64,000 bases of DNA from Annulohypoxylon bovei var. microspora (taxonomy: Eukaryota > Ascomycota > Sordariomycetes > Xylariales > Hypoxylaceae): positions 87,956 to 151,955 of the forward strand of contig MU405306.1 in assembly GCA_022836615.1 (NCBI GenBank), read 5' to 3'. Shown piece by piece: positions 44,839 through 55,627 of this stretch; the stretch's first letter is position 1; every line of letters starts with the position of its first letter. Under the pieces are notes generated by a model. The model was given only the letters and a program-made list of their open reading frames with translations, had not been told where the DNA came from and ran no database searches. A program made the position numbers and the translations under genes.

Positions 44839-45338
44839 ATAGCGATATAGAGACAGTTAAGGAGCCGTGTAGGTTTTTATCATGGGAAGGGATATGATAT
44901 CCGGATTGGATCGGCGTTTAGGAGAACTTAAGTACCTCCGGTGCTCGGGTTGTATATTTGTTTGAGAACATGAGCATATACCTATTCAAAAGAATGAATT
45001 TACGACACATGCACGGTCCATTGACGACGACGAGGCAGCTCTAGTAAATTTGCAGAATGATTCTTCTCTATTCTGTTTTGGTACCTATACATTTGCGTAC
45101 GCATGTACCTACCTACATCAAGAAATACCATTATATACCACATATAATCCAACCGAATCGCATGACGAAGAACAGGGTATCGTACAAATATCCAGCAAAA
45201 CCAAGCGAACATTAAAGACTCATCACACATACAGTCCATTCTCATATGTTTTGTTCATCCAAGACCCCTGCCTCCGTGTTATTAAGATGTATTACCCTCG
45301 ACAAGAAAAAAAAGATGATAATAGACCTGAACGAAGTA
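44839..45338. other. convergent intergenic region, no gene seen
   Basis: Short 3'-to-3' spacer with a TGTACCTACCTACATC motif near 45104. No feature is supported. Confidence 0.4.
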
Positions 45339-48046
45339 TCACGGCTCCTCCATTCCATTAACGACGCGCAACGCGCGCCTCGGCCCCAAGCAGACGCTAA
45401 TAAAATTCGGCTCCCGCCCGTCGAGCAGCGCCTCAGCCGAGCTCCCGCTCGCGGTACTACGCGTGGCGCTGCTTTTCGAGCGGCCGACGCCGCCCGCGAC
45501 CCCCAGGTAGCCGTCGTAGCCCCAGGGATAGCGATCTTCGCTCGGCCGCGGGTGTCTCGATCCCGACCCCGAGCCGGACGTCGCGGGACTGGGCTCTTCG
45601 CCGCCGGCCGTCCACTTCGGCTCGCTGAGGTGGCCGACCCAGCCGAAGTGCTCGCTGTTCCCGCTCGAGGAGTCCCGGCGGTTGTGTTTGCGCGTACCCA
45701 AGGCGGCGGCCCCGAAGCCGCTGTCTTCTGCTGCGCCCGAGTACCGGTTCGCGACGGCCATGTGTCGCTTGTACGCGGCTACCTGCCGGCGGTAGAGCCA
45801 CGCGCAGAAGCCGAGATACAGTGCTGCGAGCCCTGCGAATCCTGCTATGACGCCGGCGGCGATTAAGCTTCCGTTCGCGCCGGAAGGCTGCGCGGTCGGG
45901 TTGCTGGGACTTGCGCCGGTTGCGCCGGGGCCATTCGTGATAGTTGCGGTGCTACCCGCTTGTGTAACAGTGAATACTGGCGGCGTACCGGTCTTGAACG
46001 GACCGTCCGTGGCAGGGCCGGAAGCTGGTTGTGTCGCTGTTGCGCCGCCATCTGATGACCCCCCTACGACCGATTGCACTACGTCGGGCACTTTGTAGCC
46101 GTAGCTACCAGCAAGAACACTGTTGTCTGAGTGGGCGTCTGCTGGATGGTCTGCCGCGTCAAAGGAACTTTTCCATTTCAAGTTCGACGCGTCGAAGCTG
46201 TAAATACCGGGACTATCGCAAGCGATCTCGGTACCGACATAACCACCGATCACGATCATTTGGCCGTCCCGAGCAGCACACTGATGACCAGCTCGAGCTG
46301 GGGGCTGCGTACTGGTGGAGGTATCAACTTTGACCCAAGTAAATGAAGGAATGGTTAGGATCCATATATCCGTATATCCAGTTTGGTTGCCGTATGGGAG
46401 GAGGTCTTGTCCGCCATACATGTAGATATTAAATGAACTGGCATCGGATGCCGAATAGATAACCGCACACGGATTAACCCGTACCTGGGGTGCCTCACCA
46501 GAAGTTTGCTGGTGATACCAAGTACTCGTCTTAATGTCATAAACATCAATAGTGCTCATGGAGGAGAATGCATCGGTAGTTTCGTTGTCTCCTACTACTC
46601 CTCCACCGAGTCCGAGAAGGATGCCATTAGGTCCCCACCCGGGTACGTAGACAAGGACGCCGTCCGCTCGTTCGCTGAAACCATCCTGATTTTGAATACC
46701 GCCCCAGGTGATATTGCGATAGGCTCCTCCGGCAGGGGCGCCAGAAGAACGAAGTGGCTCGACGCCGGAGTTCGCATAGCCGGGGTGCGTAAACTCAAGT
46801 AGGCTCTTCAGGTAGACGAGCCCAATCTGATTCGACCATCCTGGCGTAGTAGCCCAGTTGAGATGGCCACCAAAATACCAGCTAACGCCCAACTCTGGTA
46901 CAGAAACGCCAGCTCCTTCTGCGGCTCGTTGAACTGGAGTGCCTTCGGGGTCCGAGAAGTTTCCAGCTGACGTTTTGGGATTTTCAAACTCAGTCCATGT
47001 CGAGGAAGCAACGTCATACACCCAAGTAGAAATTTGCGACGGCAGTGCCACGGGGTTATCGGAAAATTCGCCGCCATACAGATATAAACGACTTAAGTCG
47101 TTCCAAAGATAGCCAAGTGACACGGCTGGAGGCCCGGATGGTTGTGGGAGACCTGTTAGAGCTGGGGAGTTGATATCCCATGATTTAGTAACATCAAGGG
47201 CAATGAAGTCATTATCTATGTGCATGTTAGCAATAGTTGTCCTTGTTTCCTAAATATTTCGCCTACTCCATGTGTTTGCTTGCTGATCCCCAGTAGTCTT
47301 TGACCGGCCACCGTAGAAATATACTGTTCCATTGATGAGAGCGCCTAGCCAAGGTCAGCTCCTATCGTAGCTAGCAGCAATTAAAATGTAGACTCCTTAC
47401 TTTGGCCAGCCCATCTTGTGCAGACATTAGTAGGGCTATTCTGGCGGGTTTCGAGGACAACGCCGGGAGTCGGCCTAGTCACGCCTGCGTCTGCGCCGCT
47501 AATCTCAACCTTCTGGCGGCCATGATTATAACTAATGGTAGGAAGAACAACTGCGATAAGTAGAACGATCATTGAGAGCCTATGTAGCCCTGCAAAAGTG
47601 GGAGGTGGCGCACTGGAAACTGTTTTGATTTTTGGGCGCCTCGTCGGTGCCAATTTAGATAACCACTTCGATTTTCCTCTCGGCGAATCTTCCTTATCAG
47701 AGGTCCTCCTTTCGACTGGAGGCGTCAATTCTGAGGTCGATTCAATTCTTTCGTTTGGTTCAATCTCTTCGTGACCCTCAGAAGTCGTGTCTTGCTGGTC
47801 TTGTTGGTCTTGCTGGCCTTCCTGTTCCTCCTCGAGCAACCCTACCTCAATAAACATCGATTGACGCTCTTTCCTAATATTGCTAGCCATGGAGAATGTT
47901 GGGAGTTTCGAACTTTCTCTTAATCGATCTGCGGTGACTTGAGAATTGAACCTCGGACGCGCTGCTGCACTTTGTCGGCTTCTAGGATCGGAATTTCTGT
48001 GTGAAACTTTGGTGAAGGTCATGGCGAAATGAATTCTGGGTATCAT
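45339..48046 (-). CDS. membrane-anchored kelch-repeat protein
   Basis: Three exons on the minus strand: 48046-47401, 47344-47267 and 47215-45339 (introns 56 and 51 bp), all phases joining to 866 aa. Residues 1-155 are charged and disordered, with a poly-Gln/Asp patch. A hydrophobic segment at about 157-176 (MIVLLIAVVLPTISY) is a likely signal anchor. A kelch beta-propeller follows (about 220-640): GTVYFYGGR, LYLYGGEF, ILLGLGGGVVGDN, NIYMYGGQD and MIVIGGYVG blades with the usual Gly-Gly pairs. A second membrane span lies at about 691-715 (SLIAAGVIAGFAGLAAL...), then a ~150-aa low-complexity tail. Two-span kelch proteins of this kind are common in filamentous fungi and probably expose the propeller outside the cell. 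Function unknown. The first intron's branch and the GTAGGC donor of intron 2 are noted separately. Confidence 0.82.
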
Positions 48047-49304
48047 TAATGATATGAATATGTACGTAGATGATCATTTGGGCCTCCTGTTCTGATGGAT
48101 GTCGCCACACCATGCATGCTGGTGGGTATAGAAAGGGGGGGATGGCATGTTATATATGAAATGAGGTCACAGAGTAGCCTTTAAGGGTTTTAAGAGGTTG
48201 TTATATTGCATAGCAGTATCAAGAGCTAACGTTTGCCGAGCCCTAGGTTGGTTGTAGTTATGAGATTGGTATACTGAGCGTCACTAGGTAATGAATGGCT
48301 GGTAGATAACTAGACACCTCCCGGACGTAGCGGGGTGACATGCTGACATGCTGACATGGGTTGTTGGCTGCCTACATCATGGATACGGGTATTGGTAGCC
48401 ATAATTGCATCAATCAGTAGCATCTACTATAAGGAACCGTCAAGATCCGATGGGTTGAAGGGAGAAACTTGGAAACTTGTTCGATAGAAATCGGTAAGCA
48501 TGCAGTTGTTCATTGCCGTTTCTGGCCAGGAACCGACGGGTTTATCCCAAGCGATTGGTTCTGGAGAAATGGGGCGACCAGGGGCAGGTTAATGGTGACG
48601 ACATACTCCAAGATCTAGCCGATCTAAAGTCTGAAAGCTGAGGTATTAGACAAGATCACTTATCCACAAGGAGATTTTGCTCCTACCTATATTTGTATCC
48701 CTTCCTTTAAAGATCTCCTAGGTACATGTATGTTGTGGTTATAAGTTTGCGCCTAAGAAGTGAAACGCAATAGCTTACCGATATAAATGAAGCAATTGAG
48801 AAGCAGTTATTATTTAAGAAAGGGGCTTAAAGAAACTACAGATGTGATCATGGTCGTAACCATTGACAATTGTTTTCATTATATATATAGATCAATTACC
48901 CAGTTTAAGTGTCGTCCTATGCAAAGTTGCAAGGTTTGTAAATGAGGCAACTTAAGGCAGTAGCCAGCTGGTGCACTTGTGTTAATGATACTGTATTGGA
49001 CTGTGCGCAAAACTATCCCCTACTTGCCGATATAGGTAACTAACACACGCTATGGCCAGCAGTGCATGGTGACTGTGTAACGCAGGGGATAGTTCTGTGC
49101 ACAGTCCACTCAGTCGTCACTGACCTCAACAGAAATAACCCTCCCGACGATTTATTATTTTCACATTCAACTTAATTTCATACCTTTACAACAATTGTCC
49201 TAACTCACCGAGGCAATCGTTTAAGAAAAGTTCACGTCCACGACGCGTCAAATTTCCCATGCTTCACCTTTAACACCCTCTTAGTTACCTGGTACCTAGT
49301 CAAC
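48047..49304. other. divergent intergenic region with a small inverted-repeat element
   Basis: Holds the promoters of the kelch and F-box genes. An inverted-repeat element is at 48997-49108. The palindromic GGTACC motif occurs at about 49291. No gene is supported. Confidence 0.45.
48997..49108. mobile_element. short hairpin / MITE-like inverted repeat
   Basis: TGGACTGTGCGCAAAACTATCCCCT (48997-49021) faces its near reverse complement AGGGGATAGTTCTGTGCACAGTCCA (49084-49108), differing at two or three positions over 25 bp. Some similarity continues outward. The total length of ~112 bp makes it a very small MITE or a decayed one. It lies about 200 bp before the F-box ATG, so it may affect that promoter. 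Confidence 0.65.
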
Positions 49305-50744
49305 ATGGCTCAAGATCATCAGGGCCAAGAGGACCAGCAACTACTACCTCTTCCGCCTGAGGTTTTTCTCATTGTGTGTTCTTTCCTATCACCATCGGAT
49401 GCACGCTCCTTACGACTCTGCTGCAAGGCACTGGCAAAAACCGGGGCTTGTCATGGTTTCAAGGACATCGTCTTTTGTATCCACAAGCCCGACTTTACCA
49501 TGCTTCGCGCTCTTTCTCTTCATCCTACTATCAGAAAAAATGTCAAGACGCTCACCTACAAAACCGGTACCATCATTGGTCCAACAGACCCTCTATACAA
49601 TTCCCTTGAAATGTACCAGGAAGAGTCTAATCAAGAGATGTACCATGAGAGTGTAAAAAAGTCTAAACAAAACTGGCTCCCGGTTGGTGTCTTTGACAAT
49701 CTGCCCATCTCCACTAAAGACATCCAAGAGAACTATCGCCAATACGAAATCGTGGCCGAAGAACAGTTCCAGATTGTGACAGGGAAGGAAGATTTTGCTC
49801 TTCTCAAAGAAGTCCTCCCAAGGCTCACAGGCTTGAAGAAAATTACCATCGACAACTCATCCTTCGGTTTCCAGTCACCTTTCGATGCATTTTTCACAGA
49901 AATAATAGAGTCGGAATTCCAGCAACACTTACAAGCTATGATGCATGGTTTGAGCGGCTCAGGTCTCCAGCTACGCAGTTTTCAGGGACTTTACCTGCCC
50001 CCTGGAGAATCCTACTCAGATGCCTTGCCAAAAATTACTCCCTTGTGCGAGAAGTTGAATTGCATTGAACTTTATTTCACCGACGAAGAAATCTATGAAG
50101 AAGCTCCCTCTGTCGATCCCTTATTCAAAACAACTCGCAGTTTGATAGACTACGGTTCAGCAGCAGAGTACCTCAGATATGAAGAGCTTCCTAGAGTTGC
50201 CTTTACGTTCGACTGCATGATTAGCGGCTTCATCTGCGATATGGCCGACCCTGAATTCGAATCTAAAAACTTGCGTAAAGTTCACTTCGATTCAATACAT
50301 ACCGAGCGACAAGAGTTAGTCGCCTTTTTTAAACATCATCGACTAACGTTGGAAAGTGTCAAACTAAGCAATTGCGTCCTTCTCACCACCTCATGGATAA
50401 AGCTCTTGCGCCAAATGAAGGATATTCTAAAAGTTAAAGAAATATGCGTCATGGAGGCAACGGGTGGTCAATTCGAACAGGGAGAGGACAGCACTGGGTT
50501 TAACAATTTCCCCAGATTCGCCCCGGAACAAAATTGGTGGTTTAGGGATCCATCAGTTGAAAGTTCATGTCTAGCAACTCTGGTCGCTGACTGGTTTCTT
50601 CGCGACGCGCCTTTTCCTATAGTTCCTGGGATACAACGGGAGGGACTATCTCAACAATATCTACTTGAAATTGACGATCCCACTAACCCGTTTAACGTCG
50701 TACCCGATCTTGACCCTCAACCCAGTGACGGTGAGATTGATTAG
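49305..50744 (+). CDS. F-box protein
   Basis: Single exon, 479 aa, ATG at 49305 (CAACATGGCT). An F-box is seen at residues 13-57: LLPLPPEVFLIVCSFLSPSDARSLRLCCKAL. It should bind Skp1 in an SCF ubiquitin ligase. The remaining ~420 residues contain spaced leucine-rich segments (LPRLTGLKKITIDNSSF, LESVKLSNCVLLTTSWI, LRKVHFDSIH) that look like degenerate leucine-rich repeats, as in many fungal F-box proteins. It has no clear relationship to the F-box protein at 30.4 kb. Substrate unknown. Confidence 0.8.
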   Translation: MAQDHQGQEDQQLLPLPPEVFLIVCSFLSPSDARSLRLCCKALAKTGACHGFKDIVFCIHKPDFTMLRALSLHPTIRKNVKTLTYKTGTIIGPTDPLYNSLEMYQEESNQEMYHESVKKSKQNWLPVGVFDNLPISTKDIQENYRQYEIVAEEQFQIVTGKEDFALLKEVLPRLTGLKKITIDNSSFGFQSPFDAFFTEIIESEFQQHLQAMMHGLSGSGLQLRSFQGLYLPPGESYSDALPKITPLCEKLNCIELYFTDEEIYEEAPSVDPLFKTTRSLIDYGSAAEYLRYEELPRVAFTFDCMISGFICDMADPEFESKNLRKVHFDSIHTERQELVAFFKHHRLTLESVKLSNCVLLTTSWIKLLRQMKDILKVKEICVMEATGGQFEQGEDSTGFNNFPRFAPEQNWWFRDPSVESSCLATLVADWFLRDAPFPIVPGIQREGLSQQYLLEIDDPTNPFNVVPDLDPQPSDGEID

Positions 50745-51369
50745 TCATTGCATTATGCTGGTCAATATTGCATCTTCAGTTGGCATTGGAACATAGCATG
50801 GCGAGAAAATACTATGGTGGGGTATCGAAAAGGGTTTAACGAGGCACCTACCTAGATTACAGAATTTGAGGTTAAATTACGACGATATTCAATGAGAAAT
50901 GAATATTGATACAATAAACTTCTACAGGTTTTTATCCGTGATCCATGTGTTACTTAAACCGCCTACGTAGGCATGGGTAGGTAGATACCTATCTGTTAGT
51001 GAATCAGAAATGTGACTTGTGAAGTTGTCAAGTTTGGGTTAGTGACAGAGCTTGAAAATATTCGTGATCGGTCCATGTCATGTCTAGGTACCTAGGTAGT
51101 CAGGATTTGTTTTCCCGGTGATTAAAAGGCAAACAATATCCCAGAACCTGAGTCAAATTAGACGGCTAGCCAATCTCCAACATTATTATCTGCGGGAGCC
51201 TAAATAGTTTGTAATTAATTTGCTTTTCCTATAAGTGCCTTTCGCATTTTCTGGCATTTAAAGACTGCAATCCTTTCTGGGCTTGGTCGATGTCTACAAT
51301 TATGAAATTATCAAATGGATCTAAGAGAAGACTACGAATTTACAAGCAGAAGAAATAACATCCCGCAAG
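50745..51369. other. intergenic, no gene seen
   Basis: Contains GGTAGGTAGATACCTATC near 50978 and CTAGGTACCTAGGTAG at 51084-51099, the same dispersed palindromic motif. No other feature is supported. Confidence 0.45.
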
Positions 51370-52200
51370 ATGTCTACCATACTACTAGTCTCTCTAATAC
51401 CGCGCGTGTTTGGTCTCTGTGCACCATACCCCATGGGAAACAACTCAGCTACGGTTAGCCAACCGACATGGGCAACCACGGTAACCATTTCCATTCGACC
51501 AGGCTCGCAACTGAATAATCACACCAGCTCTGTGGTATCGACACCATATATCACGGGAGAGAACCCAGGCACGGGTGCATTGGCAACATCTCCAGCTATC
51601 GCCAGCATATCGAATAACGCAACAGGACTGCCATGTGGATCGAACTGCTCCGATTCAGCAGATCAGCCTCCTGTGCTGTCTTCAGTATCTCTCACATCAG
51701 TGCCATACAATACCGACGAGGATCCGAGCCTTGCTAGCGTCACAACAATCTGGCCACGACCCGACAATGCTGATCCTCCGGATACCTCATTGCCAACTCC
51801 CGAAGTGCCGGCATATACCCCAACCTCTCAGACGATTACCCTTACTGTCAGTGTCACGGAAAACCTTAGTGGGTCGGGATGTAACACTTCAACGCTGATA
51901 GCTGCGACCGAACTGCCTGCCCCTATTAGTCAAAGCACCAGTCTTCCCATCTCATCTAATAGCGTACCTGTAAGCAGTCAGGTAATGTCATCAACAACAG
52001 GCGAAGGAAATGGTGTCGGAAATACAGGGCAGTTTTCAGCGGCAAACACTGGCCCAGGCCTTTCGAGTCAATATACGAGTACCGCCAGCTCTACAACTAT
52101 CCCTATCACTGCTATCCTTGTTACACCTATTACGACACCTACCACGACACCTACCACGACACCTACAGCTACCGTGAAAGTCACTCCCATCACCGATTAG
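51370..52200 (+). CDS. secreted Ser/Thr/Pro-rich mucin-like protein
   Basis: Single exon, 276 aa. The N-terminus MSTILLVSLIPRVFGLCA is a short likely signal peptide. The rest is dominated by Ser, Thr, Pro and Ala with several N-x-S/T sites, so heavy O-glycosylation is expected. Four Cys occur after the signal region. The C-terminus has a small tandem array of TTPTTTP units (about 52128-52165) and ends without a GPI-type hydrophobic tail. It could be a cell-wall or surface protein. The composition makes homology detection unreliable. Low-complexity frames can be fortuitous, but the signal peptide and clean ATG support it. Confidence 0.55.
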   Translation: MSTILLVSLIPRVFGLCAPYPMGNNSATVSQPTWATTVTISIRPGSQLNNHTSSVVSTPYITGENPGTGALATSPAIASISNNATGLPCGSNCSDSADQPPVLSSVSLTSVPYNTDEDPSLASVTTIWPRPDNADPPDTSLPTPEVPAYTPTSQTITLTVSVTENLSGSGCNTSTLIAATELPAPISQSTSLPISSNSVPVSSQVMSSTTGEGNGVGNTGQFSAANTGPGLSSQYTSTASSTTIPITAILVTPITTPTTTPTTTPTATVKVTPITD

Positions 52201-52434
52201 TTCTAGGACTGAACAAAATTTATTGATGAGTCATAGGGGTATACGAATTATTTCGTCCTTTAAGCTTACTATTTGGGGTGCTTTGGTGTTGGGATTTTTA
52301 GGGAGGTTTAGCAGGCGGCGGAAGTGCTAGGTTAGTCATGGGCCAATACATCTCCCTTTCTTCTTGTTTATCCTCAAAATGCGTATCATTCAAACTGCAT
52401 GAATCTTCTTTGATTACCTATGTAACTAAGGACC

Positions 52435-53010
52435 AAGGGAGAATAGGGGTGAGGTGGGGTTGGCTTATTTGGAGATTACTCCAACCCACAGCTGCTGCCA
52501 GCTGTTGCCAGCTGTATTAGCTATAATGACCAACATTTGCACCGAAATACTCTATTTCTATACTTGAATAGCTCCGCCAATTAAGAAGTTAGTAAAATGA
52601 AGAAATTGATTCTTATTAAATCTTGAATGCCCTTTATATTGAAATTAATTTTACAGCATTCATAGCATTACTGAGTGAAACAGAATGATAATCGGAACAT
52701 GGCCCTAATAGTACATTACCCCGCATACAAAATTGGGTATGGAAAGAAGTCACTTTGACGCTTAATATTATGCACGATTATTTTTGCGAAAATAAAACTT
52801 ATAATCTTGAAATAAAAGGGTTAATTGAAGCTAGTATGGTGATATCTAACTTTGATATATATAAAGTATTAATAATCATTTAATTGTGCGTGTATCGTGA
52901 GGAGTAATATATCGTTAGCAAATTTACTTATAAACGCACCTCTTGGACAGCTGGCAGCAGGTGTATTAATGAGTAATCTCTAAATAAGCTATCCCCCCCG
53001 ATTCTCTAAG
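52435..53010. mobile_element. ~570-bp MITE-like element with ~50-60-bp imperfect inverted repeats
   Basis: GGCTTATTTGGAGATTACTC followed by GCTGCTGCCAGCTGT (52462-52505) is matched inverted by ACAGCTGGCAGCAGG...GAGTAATCTCTAAATAAGCT (52947-52990). G-rich ends lie on the outside (GAATAGGGG / CCCCCCGATTC). The left arm has an extra tandem GCTGTTGCCA unit. The interior is AT-rich without a frame. Exact ends and target duplication are unclear, so the boundaries are approximate. Confidence 0.65.
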
Positions 53011-53297
53011 GGGTGGGGTCATCTCCTTTTCTGAGATTTTGCCCCTTTCTGGTTTGCAGCATTTCTCAACTTACATACCTTAAGTGATGCCTACGCGGTA
53101 TAGAAGCCTCTAAGACTGGAAATTCTCGTATCCGGGAATGGCGTTCCCTATACACATTCCCTATTAATAATATCAAACGCGACCGTTAATTTTACTTATT
53201 TTCAAATCTTTCGTTTTATAAATTTACAAATATAGGTATTCATTCAGGTGTGTTGCGAAACCTAGCACTGCTTTAATGAGCTCTGGCAGTTTAACTA
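53011..53297. other. short spacer 3' of the LysM gene
   Basis: 3' flank of the minus-strand LysM gene. Nothing further is supported. Confidence 0.35.
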
Positions 53298-55627
53298 CTA
53301 AGTACTAACTCCAACACAATACCACTCGTTCCCCCACAGCATAGTTCCGCAGTTTGCGCCGTTAGGTCCCAGGACCGTGTTCCACGCGTATAGCTGTGTT
53401 GTGGTGATGCCATTCGCAGCGGCGAAATCGAAGCAGCCCTGTCCCGGCGTTGCCTCTGCAAACTTGTTGCAATTCGACACGATGCCCGTCTGCGTCGCCC
53501 CGGGCGCGGTGACGACCGTCGAGGTCGACGTCTGAACAGTGGACGTCGGTGTCGTAGTGGTGGAGCTGCCCGACACGCCTACGCAGTACCACTCGTCTCC
53601 CAACAGCTTGGTATTGCAGTTGGCCCCGTTGACGCCCAGCACACTGTTCCACTCGTACAGATGGGCGGGCGTGATGTTGTTCCTGGCTGCGAAGGTCTCG
53701 CACCCGTCGCCGGACTGGGTCTCGGCGAACTTGTCGCAGGTGGCTATGATGCCCGACTGCGTCGGGCCCGGCGCTGTCACAGACGTCGGGGGCGTGGCGG
53801 CTGTGGTGGATGCCCACACGCCGATGCAGTAGTACTCGGAGGCCCAGAAGGAGGTTGTGCACGCCGCGCCGTCTGAGCCGAAGATCGGGTTCCACTCGTA
53901 GAGTTTCGAGGTTGGGATGCTGTGCACCCCGGCGAAGTTGAAGCAGCCGTCGTCGGCTGAGGCCATGGCGTAGTTGTTGCAGCTGGCCACTAGGCCGTCC
54001 TGAGTGGGCGAGGGGGCATTTCCTCCCGAGGCGGAATTGGCAGAAGTAGTGGCGGTTGTTGTCGGCGTCACAACTCCTCCGGCTCCACCACGCTGCTGGT
54101 TTCCAGCGTCTGCTCCTGTCCCTAGCGGTGGTACCGCAAGGGAATAAGAGCCTGTGAGCCCAGGTGCACTTGTTTAGAGTCAGAAATAAAGATGGGATAC
54201 TTGAGTCTATTAGGAAGATGAGATGACTGACCTTGTACATACATACTGGCCCACCGTGAGACTGTCGCAGAGACCCATGATGTGGGCGTTCCATTTAAGA
54301 AACTGCGATGTTGTCACGTTCCCTGCTGCTACTGCAAGGGTTGTACTGCAGGACCATCAATTAGCCAGATTCTCAACGTATTGCCAGTTTCATGTGCAGT
54401 GATGTGTTGTATGATCAGGGATAATGTCTTACCAAGTATCGTCACTACCAACCTGAGCGAGTTTGCATGCCGCTGGTAGGCAAATGCTCTTCGATACTTG
54501 ACAGGTATCGCTGCTGGTTAGGTACTGCAGATCGCCGGTAGTGACACCGTACTGGGAAGACAACGTGTCGCAAGACGAAGAGACCTGTCTTTCCTTGAGG
54601 GACCAAGGACCAGCGCCTCGTCTTTGGGTCTCGCCTCCGATCGTCTGCCCTGAACACGTGGTTGATGCTGCAGGCGAGCTTGTCGTGGTGGTGGTGGTCG
54701 TTTCAAAGTCGATAGACGTTACGGGTGGGGCAACCTCATAAGTTGGCAACTGCCGCACTGTGATATCCGGGAGCGATGTCGAGCAGATGTCAGCAATATC
54801 CTGAAGCTGACCCACTAGGTAATCTGAATAGTCAGAGTCCTCCAGATAGCTCGAGGTTACGCGAAGGTACAGCATCTGCACGAAGCAGTCGTTGCAGAGC
54901 TGGAAGTGGGTAGAATGTTAGCGACGTCTCTTCCCCAAGGTCTAGTTTAGCTCAACTCACAACATCATCGTCGTATATGTTTGCCATCCGAGTGTTCTCT
55001 GATGAAATAGATGATGCGTTGCCCGAGCAGGTTGGATCCGAGGGGTTCATATCACAGTCTACACGAATAATATCTGAACCCGTGAAGTTCTGTGAAAGTG
55101 GCAGACACCAAGTATCTGCCTCAGTCCTGTAATGTAATTAGATAGATCATCTCGTTATCAAGAATCGGGTTTCGCATACATTGATGACAGACACGCAATG
55201 CCTATTCCGTCTACAAATCGTTCCGAAATTGTCCATGCCGGGACTAGCTTTCCGTAGGCTGAATAATATTGATTATCACACGCAGAGGCAACGTTCAGAT
55301 CCCACATCTGGGCGGCATATGAACAATTCGACGCACAGAGCGCCGTGACATTGTCATCTTCCCACCAGTAGTTCTCGAAGGAACTGACCATCTGGAAGAG
55401 TGTTTGATCGCATTCTGGAATGGATTGGTTGCTGGAATATCTTGTCAGTCTGCTTTCTCATTTGATTGATTCTTGAGCATGGAGACGTACAGCGCCACGA
55501 TACAGTCCTCTGTCACGTTGACCGCAGTTGCTAGCTTACTAGTATCGACAGCAGGATACAGGTTAAAAGACGCAACAACGTTAAGGTATGCCAATATGGC
55601 CACAAAGCAAAGGAGTATATTAGCCAT
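53298..55627 (-). CDS. secreted multi-LysM chitin-binding protein (five LysM)
   Basis: Six exons on the minus strand: 55627-55491, 55431-55180, 55126-54961, 54899-54433, 54345-54232 and 54168-53298 (introns 59, 53, 61, 87 and 63 bp). All phases join to 668 aa. A signal peptide (MANILLCFVAILAYLNVVASF) is followed by a Cys-rich N-terminal region (about 45-240: CDQTLFQM, NYWWEDDN, LCNDCFVQM) typical of fungal LysM proteins. LysM units lie at about 293-330, 338-378, 441-496, 523-577 and 612-666. The last three share the pattern C-x-(K/N)(F/Y)A...GCxxFA...LYxWNxxxG...C...YC(V/I)GV. LysM binds chitin oligomers. Fungal LysM effectors hide chitin from plant immunity or protect hyphae from chitinases, and some act in self-recognition. 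It is divergent from the chitinase at 57.3 kb, so co-regulation is likely. Confidence 0.9.
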
